64,000 bases of DNA from Methylorubrum rhodesianum (GTDB taxonomy: Bacteria > Pseudomonadota > Alphaproteobacteria > Rhizobiales > Beijerinckiaceae): assembly GCF_014199985.1 (NCBI RefSeq), contig NZ_JACHOS010000007.1, positions 62,001 to 126,000 on the forward strand, in the 5' to 3' direction. The position numbers and the translations under genes are program-made. This document shows positions 58,210-64,000 of the stretch, piece after piece. A model generated the notes under the pieces. That model ran no database searches and was not told the origin of the DNA. It was given only the letters and a program-made list of their open reading frames with translations. Position 1 is the stretch's first letter; each line of letters begins with the position of its first letter.

Positions 58210-59472
58210 TCAGGGGCGCGCGTCGGCGAGGCGCAGGCCGGTGAACTGCCAGCGCTGGTGCGGGTAGAAGAAGTTGCGGTAGCCGGGTCGCGCGTGTCCG
58301 TCCGGCGTCGCCACCGAGGAGCCGCGCAGCACGTACTGGCTCGACATGAACTTGCCGTTGTACTCTCCGAGCGCGCCCGGCACCGGCCGGTAGCCCGGAT
58401 AGGGACCGTAGGCGCTGCGGGTCCATTGCCAGACGAGACCGAAGGCGTCCTCGATCAGGCCTTCGCGGGCCGCGACCTCCCATTCGGCCTCCGTCGGCAG
58501 GTCGCGGCCGGCCCAGCGTGCGTAGGCGTCGGCCTCGAAGTAGCTGACATGCGTCACGGGCTCCGTCGGATCGACGGCCTTGCGGCCGGCGAGCGACATC
58601 ATCGACCAACCCTCGGCGTCGGGCTGCCAGTAGCCCGGTGCCGCCCAGCCCTCGCGCTGCACCCAGATCCAGCCCTCGTTGAGCCACAGCTCGGGCCGCG
58701 CGTAGCCGCCGTCCTCCATGAAGGCGAGCCAGTCCCGGTTCGTCACGAGGCCGCGATCGACGGCGCCGCCGAGCATCAGCACGTCGTGGCGCGGGCTCTC
58801 GTTGTCGAAGGCGAAGCCTCCGCCCGCATGGCCGATCTGCGTGATGCCTCTTTCAAGGGCAGCCTTGCCGGAGCCTGCCTGCGCCTTGGGCATCGTCCAG
58901 TCCGCGTCGTAAACCGGATCGAGCGGGTTCTGGGCGAAGGCGTGAAGGATGTCGGTGAACATCAGCTCCTGATGCTGCTGCTCGTGGTAGAGCCCGATCT
59001 CCAGGATCGGCAGCGCCCGCTCCAGCGCCGCGTCGGGCGTCTCGCGCAGCCACACCGTCACCGCGCGATCGACATGGGTGCGGTAGGCGGCGGTCTCCTC
59101 GGCGGTCGGCCGGGTGATCATGCCGCGCATGAAGCGCGGCTGCCGAGGACCGGCCTGCACATAGTAGGAATTGAAAAGGTAGTGCAGGCGCTCGTCGTAG
59201 ATGGCGTAGCCCGGCAGGTGCTCGCGCAGAAGGAACTGCTCGAAGAACCATGTCGTGTGCGCCCGGTGCCACTTGGTCGGGCTCGCATCCTCCATCGACT
59301 GGATCTGCTGATCCTCCGGCGAGAGCGGGGCGGCGCGCCGCTCGGTCTCGTCGCGGACGGTGCGGAAGGCCGCGATCCAGGCGTTCCGGTCGATCGGGCG
59401 GGCGTCGAGCGGGGGCGGCGGGAAGGCCGCGCTGCGCTCAGGTTGGGTGAGACGTGCTGCGCCGGCTGCCAT
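58210..59472 (-). CDS. egtB: Ergothioneine sulfoxide synthase EgtB
   Basis: 420 residues. This non-heme iron enzyme joins hercynine to cysteine or gamma-glutamylcysteine with oxygen. The N-terminal DinB-like domain carries the iron ligands: His in WHRAHTTWFFEQFLL near residue 67 and the HEQQH in YHEQQHQELM near 158. The C-terminal formylglycine-enzyme-like domain runs through THVSYFEADAYARWAGRDLPTEAEWE and ends YRNFFYPHQRWQFTGLRLA. egtC is not seen; in two-gene clusters cysteine is the likely sulfur donor. Encoded immediately upstream of egtD. Confidence 0.95.
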   Translation of the reverse strand: MAAGAARLTQPERSAAFPPPPLDARPIDRNAWIAAFRTVRDETERRAAPLSPEDQQIQSMEDASPTKWHRAHTTWFFEQFLLREHLPGYAIYDERLHYLFNSYYVQAGPRQPRFMRGMITRPTAEETAAYRTHVDRAVTVWLRETPDAALERALPILEIGLYHEQQHQELMFTDILHAFAQNPLDPVYDADWTMPKAQAGSGKAALERGITQIGHAGGGFAFDNESPRHDVLMLGGAVDRGLVTNRDWLAFMEDGGYARPELWLNEGWIWVQREGWAAPGYWQPDAEGWSMMSLAGRKAVDPTEPVTHVSYFEADAYARWAGRDLPTEAEWEVAAREGLIEDAFGLVWQWTRSAYGPYPGYRPVPGALGEYNGKFMSSQYVLRGSSVATPDGHARPGYRNFFYPHQRWQFTGLRLADARP

Positions 59473-59682
59473 TGTTGGAATCTCTTCCTCCGTTGTGCTC
59501 CGCAAATAGACGCCGTTTGCCTCATGACAACGCCGGGACCCGCCAAGCTGTTCGCCGCACCCCCTGTCGCACCCGGTGGAAGCGCGGCCTTTTTGCAGCC
59601 GCAGTGAGGTGTCCTTAACCGTCGCCGCCGGACACTCGCCGCCCCATGGTTTCCACGGATGCGCGAGCCTGAGGCGGCGGTC

Positions 59683-60558
59683 ATGCGGATCGATCTGATG
59701 GCAGGGGCGACCCTTTCGGCGGCGATGCCGGCCCAGAACTCTCAGCCGGTCATCCTCGTCTTCGACTCGGGTCTCGGCGGCCTCACCGTGCTGGAGCAGG
59801 TGCGCCGGGCCCGGCCGGATGCGGCCTACGTCTACGCGGCGGACGACGCGGCCTTTCCCTACGGCGCGCTGAGCGAGGAGCGGCTGGTCGCGCGGGTGAT
59901 CGCGGTGATGGAACGGCTGCTGGCGCGCCACGCCCCCGACCTCGTGGTGATCGCCTGCAACACCGCCTCGACCCTGGTGCTTCCGGCCCTGCGCCAGCGC
60001 TTCGTCACGCCGTTCGTCGGCGTGGTGCCGCCGATCAAGCCGGCCGCCGCGCTGACCCGCACGCGCCTCGTCTCCCTGCTCGCGACCCCGGGCACCGTGG
60101 CGCGGTCCTATACCCACGACCTCGTCCGGAGTTTCGCCGCGCACTGCGCCGTGACGCTGGTGGGCTCGAAGAATCTCGCGGGCTACGCCGAGGCCGAGAT
60201 GGCCGGCGAGCCGGTCGCGGACGCGGCGATCCTGTCCGAGATCGAACCCTGCTTCGTGGAGGGGGCGGACGGCCGGCGCACCGATGTCGTGTGCCTCTCC
60301 TGCACCCACTACCCGCTGCTGCTGCCACGTTTCGAGCGCCTCGCCCCCTGGCCGGTCACGTGGATCGACCCCGCCCCGGCCATCGCCCGCCGGGTGATCC
60401 AGCTTGTCGGCGAGATGCCGTCGCAGGCGCCCGACGCGCCGCCCGCCCGTGCCGTGTTCACCGGCGGGGCCGGGCTGACACCGGCGCTCGGCCGCTCGCT
60501 GGAGCGTCGGGGTCTCTTCGAGACGCTCGTCGAGTCGATGCCGCTCGCGGCGAATTGA
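59683..60558 (+). CDS. murI: Glutamate racemase
   Basis: 291 residues from the ATG at 59683 (GAGG ten bases upstream); starts at 59659, 59698 and 59725 are also possible. It makes D-glutamate for peptidoglycan. Both catalytic cysteines are visible: VVIACNTAST near residue 85 and VVCLSCTHYPLLLP near 205, along with the substrate loop VFDSGLGGLTVL. A murI gene in this position next to a phosphoesterase is ordinary. It converges with that gene with an 9-base gap. Confidence 0.94.
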   Translation: MRIDLMAGATLSAAMPAQNSQPVILVFDSGLGGLTVLEQVRRARPDAAYVYAADDAAFPYGALSEERLVARVIAVMERLLARHAPDLVVIACNTASTLVLPALRQRFVTPFVGVVPPIKPAAALTRTRLVSLLATPGTVARSYTHDLVRSFAAHCAVTLVGSKNLAGYAEAEMAGEPVADAAILSEIEPCFVEGADGRRTDVVCLSCTHYPLLLPRFERLAPWPVTWIDPAPAIARRVIQLVGEMPSQAPDAPPARAVFTGGAGLTPALGRSLERRGLFETLVESMPLAAN

Positions 60559-60567
60559 GACGAACCG

Positions 60568-61125
60568 TCAGCGTTGCGCCCGCGGCGCCAGTTCCTCCGG
60601 CACCAGCGTCGCCGTATCCTGTCGGGCGACGATCTCGCCGATTGCCACCGGTGAGAAATCCCAGGCATCGACGCCCACGTCGCAGGAGCGGGTGGTGTCC
60701 GGCAGCGTCGCGTGGGTGTGGCCGTAGAGGTGCCGGGTCTCGCGCCACAACCCCGGCCAGGCACGGTGGGCGTAGTGGGCCAGGAATAGCCGCCAGGTCC
60801 GGCCCGCCCCATCCGTCACCGAGATCCGGGCGCTTTCCACCGGCGGCTCGGCCCAGGGCAGATCGAGCACGCGGTTGCTGTCGTGGTTGCCGCGCACCAG
60901 CCGCTTGATGCCGTTGAGCCGCGCGAACACGGCGGCGCAGTGCTCGCGGCTCGCATGCGCCGCGAAGTCGCCGAGATGCCAGACCTCGTCCTGCACACCG
61001 ACCCGCACGTTCCAGCGCTCGATCAGCGCCGCGTCATGCGCCTCCAGCGAGGCGAAGCCGCGTCGTCGGCGCTCGACGAGGTGGGCGTCGCCGAAATGCG
61101 TGTCGGCGATGAAGAAGGTAGCCAT
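60568..61125 (-). CDS. Calcineurin-like metallophosphoesterase
   Basis: 185 residues from the ATG at 61125. Metal-binding motifs of the superfamily are complete: FFIADTHFGDAHL, WHLGDFA near residue 51, RGNHDSNR near 79, and the final LAHYAHRAW and YGHTHATLP near 113-134. The short size matches the COG4186 type. Substrate unknown. It should not be assumed to be the PEase of the distant exonuclease-ligase cluster. Confidence 0.9.
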   Translation of the reverse strand: MATFFIADTHFGDAHLVERRRRGFASLEAHDAALIERWNVRVGVQDEVWHLGDFAAHASREHCAAVFARLNGIKRLVRGNHDSNRVLDLPWAEPPVESARISVTDGAGRTWRLFLAHYAHRAWPGLWRETRHLYGHTHATLPDTTRSCDVGVDAWDFSPVAIGEIVARQDTATLVPEELAPRAQR

Positions 61126-61399
61126 GCGTTCTTCACGAAGTTGTGAGACATCCCGGAGATCGGAGATGAGGCGGATCACCCGCCCGCCCGTCCGGTCCCA
61201 ACGCGGCGCGCGCGGCCGTGCATCCTGCGGCGGGTCGTAACAGAAGGTACAATGATGCCGATTGACCGACCGTTCGCGCGCCATTTGGTCGGCAATCGCG
61301 GCGGGCGGCTCGAACGCTGCATCATTTTTCCGAGGACTCTGGGCGAAGTGTCACCGGGGTCGCTCGGTGCACCTCCTCAAACGTGGTAGCGCGGCTGCC

Positions 61400-61600
61400 A
61401 TGCCGGTCTCGACCAAAATCCTCATTGTCGTCGCCATTGCCGTGATCCTGACGGCCTGGGGATGGATGCTGGATCTGAGCCTGTCCGCCGCCCATGCTTG
61501 GCTCCTGGAACGGATCGGGCATACCGGGATGCGGCTTCTGATCGGAGCCATGGTGTTCGCAGGGGCCTGGGCCCTTTGGAAAGAGACGGAGGATCGATGA
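61400..61600 (+). CDS. Small membrane protein A of a tandem paralogous pair
   Basis: 66 residues starting MPVSTKILIVVAIAV; an upstream in-frame start at 61262 lacks a ribosome site. Two hydrophobic segments (about 7-26 and 43-58) flank LDLSLSAAHAWLLERIGHTG, ending WALWKETEDR. It is clearly homologous to the next gene. Its stop overlaps the next start as ATGA. No known family was recognised. Confidence 0.7.
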   Translation: MPVSTKILIVVAIAVILTAWGWMLDLSLSAAHAWLLERIGHTGMRLLIGAMVFAGAWALWKETEDR

Positions 61601-61794
61601 GCCGCCCTCTCGCCGTCGCGCTCCTGGCGCTCGCTCTCTATCTCGGCGTGCTGGACTGCCTGATGAAGCTCAGTCTGTCGGCGGTGCATGCCTGGTTGAT
61701 CGACGCGATCGGTCGGACCGGCCTGTGGGTCGTCATCGCCGCCACGCTGTTCGGCGGCGGCTGGGTCGTGTGGAGCGAGCAGGAGGACCGCTGA
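61597..61794 (+). CDS. Small membrane protein B of a tandem paralogous pair
   Basis: 65 residues, start ATG at 61597 with GGAGG at four bases. It shares with protein A the pattern LSLSAxHAWLxxxIGxTG, then a hydrophobic segment, FxGxWxxWxExEDR. Coupling by ATGA overlap suggests equal synthesis and possibly a heterodimer. It is followed by the convergent dgkA. Function unknown. Confidence 0.75.
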   Translation: MSRPLAVALLALALYLGVLDCLMKLSLSAVHAWLIDAIGRTGLWVVIAATLFGGGWVVWSEQEDR

Positions 61795-61840
61795 GCGCCG
61801 CGCGGCAGGATCATCCCCGCGGCCGGGTCCGGTCCTCGGT

Positions 61841-62185
61841 TCAGAAGCGGTCGATCACCGCCGCGCCCCAGACCAAGGCGGCGATGACCTGGGTCAGGAA
61901 CGCGCCCGCAGACGCGAGATCCTTGACGATGCCGATCCGGTCGTGCCGGCCGGGGTGGAGGTGATCGCACAGCTTCTCGATGGCGGTGTTGAGAAGTTCC
62001 GCTCCGAGCATCAGGAGCAGGCTGGCGATGAGCGCGACCCGGACCCACAGATGGCCGCCGAGAACGATCGCCACGGGCAGGCCGAGCGCCAGCAGGACGA
62101 GCTCGAGCCGCACCGCCCGCTCCGTACGCCCGCCATGGACGAGGCCGCGCCAGGAATTCAGGAAGGCGAGGTAGAGCGCGATCAC
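61841..62185 (-). CDS. dgkA: Diacylglycerol kinase DgkA
   Basis: 114 residues from the GTG at 62185, which overlaps the AbrB stop (GTGA) and has GGGGGAG at five bases. Three membrane helices form the trimeric kinase that phosphorylates diacylglycerol produced by membrane-derived glycan synthesis. The catalytic/ATP-site sequence AELLNTAIEKLCDHLHPGRHDRIGIVKDLASAGAFL is the family signature. Coupled to the AbrB-type transporter gene upstream. Confidence 0.94.
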   Translation of the reverse strand: MIALYLAFLNSWRGLVHGGRTERAVRLELVLLALGLPVAIVLGGHLWVRVALIASLLLMLGAELLNTAIEKLCDHLHPGRHDRIGIVKDLASAGAFLTQVIAALVWGAAVIDRF

Positions 62186-63240
62186 GGCGTCTCCCCCGGA
62201 GCCTCTGCGGGGACCGCGCGTGCGATCCATCTGGCGAGGATCGGACCGGTCGCCAGCACCACGAACAGGCGCAGCGTCTGCACCGCGAGAACGAAGGACA
62301 CGTCGGCCTTCGAACCCACGGCGATGATCGCCACCGAATCGAGCCCGCCGGGACTGGTGGCCAGGAAGGCGGTGAGGAAATCGATCGGCAGCCAGTAGGT
62401 CAGCGCCCAGGCCCAGATGCCGCAGAGGAGGATGATCGCGCCGGTCGCGGCCAGAACGCCCGGCAGAGCGTGGAGCGTCTCGTCCAGGGTCCGCCGGTTG
62501 AAGCGCAGCCCGACATACCAGCCGATCGCCGCGTAGGCGGCATCGAGAACCGGGCCGGGCAGAGCGATATCGAGGAGCCCGGAGGCATGCAGGATGGCCC
62601 CGAGCAGCATCGGTCCGATCAGGGGCGCGGAGGGCAGCCGCAGCAGGCTCGCGAGGCCGAACCCGGCCGCTGCGACCGCACAGGTCGCCGCGACGCCGGC
62701 CCAGCTCCACGTTTCCCCGGAGGACGCCGCGCCGGTCACGTCGGCGAGGAGGCGCGCGGCGAGCGAGGCCGAGAGCACCACGGCGGCGACGCGCACATAC
62801 TGCATGAACGCCACGAGGCGCGGGTCGGCGCCGTAATCCTCGGCCATGGCGACCATCGCGGCGGCGCCGCCCGGCGAGGATCCCCAGGCCGCGGTGGTGC
62901 CGGGCAGGACCCGCAGCCGCGTCAGGGCCAGCCCGGTCAGCGCGCCGGCCACCACCGTGACGCCGACGACGGCGAGGATGATGAGGCCGTCCGCGCGCAG
63001 GGTCGCGGCGATCTCGGTCGTCGCGGACCGGGCGACGAGGCAGCCGATCACCGCCTGGGCGGCCAGGAAGAGCGGGCGCGGCAGCGACAGCCCGGCACCG
63101 CGCACGCCGAAGATGATCGCGGCCAGCATCGGCCCGAGAAGAAGGGCGGCGGGAAAATGCGCGCGGCTCAGGCCGTAGGCGAGAGCGGCCGAGACGGCGA
63201 GGAGCGCCGTCCAGCGCAGGAGAGTGCGGGTCTCGGGCAA
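62182..63240 (-). CDS. AbrB-type membrane protein (putative transporter)
   Basis: 352 residues with about ten membrane helices in two similar halves. Each half contains a duplicated motif: GSSPGGAAAMVAMAEDYGADPRLVAFMQYVR in the first and ATSPGGLDSVAIIAVGSKADVSFVLAVQTLRL in the second. This is the COG3180/AbrB family of putative transporters, often called ammonia monooxygenase-like in older annotation without good reason. Start is a TTG at 63240 with no strong ribosome site. Coupled to dgkA. Substrate unknown. Confidence 0.85.
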   Translation of the reverse strand: MPETRTLLRWTALLAVSAALAYGLSRAHFPAALLLGPMLAAIIFGVRGAGLSLPRPLFLAAQAVIGCLVARSATTEIAATLRADGLIILAVVGVTVVAGALTGLALTRLRVLPGTTAAWGSSPGGAAAMVAMAEDYGADPRLVAFMQYVRVAAVVLSASLAARLLADVTGAASSGETWSWAGVAATCAVAAAGFGLASLLRLPSAPLIGPMLLGAILHASGLLDIALPGPVLDAAYAAIGWYVGLRFNRRTLDETLHALPGVLAATGAIILLCGIWAWALTYWLPIDFLTAFLATSPGGLDSVAIIAVGSKADVSFVLAVQTLRLFVVLATGPILARWIARAVPAEAPGETP

Positions 63241-63356
63241 GGGCGTGGATGCAGGAGGACGCGCGACACGATCCGCGCGGGGCCCGCGCTACACGCTCTC
63301 GCCCGGCCTGTCACGACGAGGCCGCGACGCAGCCGCCGGCCCTCCCCCTCCGACGC

Positions 63357-64000
63357 TCAGGCGCGATACCCCTCGTCCTCCCGGCAGGCGGCGGTACCGG
63401 CCGGGGCGTGCGCCCGGAAGAACGCGGCGAGATGCGCGAGGCCGCCCGACCGGGGGTCGCTGGAGCGCCAGGCCAGCGCGACGGTGCGGCCGGGCCCCTC
63501 TCCCTCGAAGTGACGCATGACGGTCAGTCCGCTCGGATCGGGGCCCGAGGGGACGGCGAGGGCCGGGATGAGGGTGTAGCCGGCGCCCGCCGCCACCATC
63601 GAGCGCAGGGTCTCCAGACTCGTCGCGTGGCGGCCGGCGCCCCTCAGGGTGCCGCAGGCGGCGATCGTCTGGTCGCGCAGGCAATTGCCTTCGTCGAGCA
63701 GCAGCAGGTCCGGCCCGCTCAGGTTCTCCGCCCTTGGGGCAGCCCCTTGGGCGAAGACGTGGTCTGCCGGGCAGGCCAGCCGGAACGGTTCCACGAAGAG
63801 CGGCGAGACCGTGAGGCCCGAGGCCGCCACCGGCAGCGAGACCAGGGCCGCATCGATGCGTCCGTCGCGCAGGCCGTCGAGGATCTCGGCGGTGCGTGCC
63901 TCGCTGAGCGCCAGCGTCAGCAGTGGAAATTCCTGACGCAAGAGGCGCAGCACCAGGGGGAAGTAGTAGGGGCCCAGCGTTTGGATCGCGGCCAGAACCA
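63357..64000 (-). CDS. oxyR: OxyR-type peroxide-responsive LysR regulator, C-terminal part
   Basis: The frame stays open to the end of the window, so the N-terminal helix-turn-helix is missing; about 214 residues are visible. They start with the AIQTLGPYYFPLVLRLLRQEFP stretch typical of the effector domain. The peroxide-sensing cysteines lie in LLLDEGNCLRDQTIAACG, spaced as in E. coli OxyR Cys199-Cys208, followed by ATSLETLRSMVAAGAGYTLIPALAVP. Oxidation would form a disulfide and activate transcription of antioxidant genes. Neighbours: AbrB-type transporter and dgkA. Confidence 0.92.
   Translation of the reverse strand, partial: VLAAIQTLGPYYFPLVLRLLRQEFPLLTLALSEARTAEILDGLRDGRIDAALVSLPVAASGLTVSPLFVEPFRLACPADHVFAQGAAPRAENLSGPDLLLLDEGNCLRDQTIAACGTLRGAGRHATSLETLRSMVAAGAGYTLIPALAVPSGPDPSGLTVMRHFEGEGPGRTVALAWRSSDPRSGGLAHLAAFFRAHAPAGTAACREDEGYRA

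Noticed and set aside
60568-61125. Phosphoesterase partner of the exonuclease-ligase cluster
   Set aside because: It is 20 kb away, of a different short subtype and next to murI; no evidence links them.

Overview
The window is very GC-rich, densely coded DNA with GTG and TTG starts, short overlaps and strong Shine-Dalgarno sites. The gene content is typical of an alphaproteobacterium of the order Hyphomicrobiales. The evidence is a coxBA-ctaB-coxF-ctaG-coxC cluster followed by DUF983, surf1, thrC and an M16 protease; a BolA/J-domain/cobS/cobT block for aerobic cobaltochelatase; a PodJ-like polar scaffold; and egtD/egtB. A Methylobacterium/Methylorubrum-like organism fits, and fdhD (formate dehydrogenase maturation) agrees with that. 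No methanol-oxidation marker lies in the window, so the genus is an inference. I see no rRNA, tRNA, CRISPR array, insertion sequence or prophage.

Layout. 0-9.5 kb: end of a metallo-beta-lactamase-fold gene, glutamate synthase (gltB, gltD), a secreted Lys/Pro/Ala-rich protein and fdhD. 9.7-20 kb: the aa3-type cytochrome c oxidase cluster, then DUF983, SURF1, DUF4864, threonine synthase, an M16 peptidase and a small membrane protein. 20-28 kb: envelope and accessory genes (Tat-exported Gfo/Idh/MocA oxidoreductase, PAP2 phosphatase, 2H phosphoesterase, AlgX-like protein, secreted hypothetical, PodJ-like coiled-coil/Sel1 protein). 28.5-35.8 kb: fatty-acid beta-oxidation genes (acyl-CoA dehydrogenase, thiolase, FadJ-type bifunctional enzyme), with a DUF2059 protein and an inverted EAL phosphodiesterase between them and a Pmp3 peptide behind. 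35.8-42.5 kb: divergent LysR/DMT pair, a translationally coupled exonuclease-ATP ligase-YjbQ operon, a TPR methyltransferase and DUF1275. 42.5-48.4 kb: ArfB, BolA, J protein, CobS, CobT, DUF4260 and a small basic protein. 48.5-56.4 kb: divergent periplasmic binding protein and MshEN-GT2 glycosyltransferase, SCO1, siroheme synthase and assimilatory nitrate reductase. 56.6-64 kb: DUF779, ergothioneine genes egtD/egtB, murI, a phosphoesterase, two paralogous tiny membrane proteins, dgkA, an AbrB-type transporter and the end of oxyR.

Functional themes. Nitrogen: nitrate reductase and siroheme synthase lie side by side for nitrate assimilation, and GltBD assimilates the ammonium. Respiration: the cox cluster carries subunits I-III plus heme-O synthase, CuB insertion (CtaG), SURF1 and, 36 kb away, a SCO1 copper chaperone. 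Redox defence: EgtB/EgtD and OxyR. Cobalamin: CobS/CobT.

The best leads for unexplained biology are non-coding or compositional. A palindromic repeat element of the intergenic CCCTCTCCCC type is inserted in frame inside the DNA ligase gene. A 24-bp perfect-armed operator sits in front of the beta-oxidation genes. A nested stem structure precedes coxC. A direct-repeat plus palindrome block lies in the long gap after the gltB promoter. Two translationally coupled, tandem-duplicated membrane miniproteins have no known function. I find no wholly new multi-gene defence or biosynthetic system in the window.
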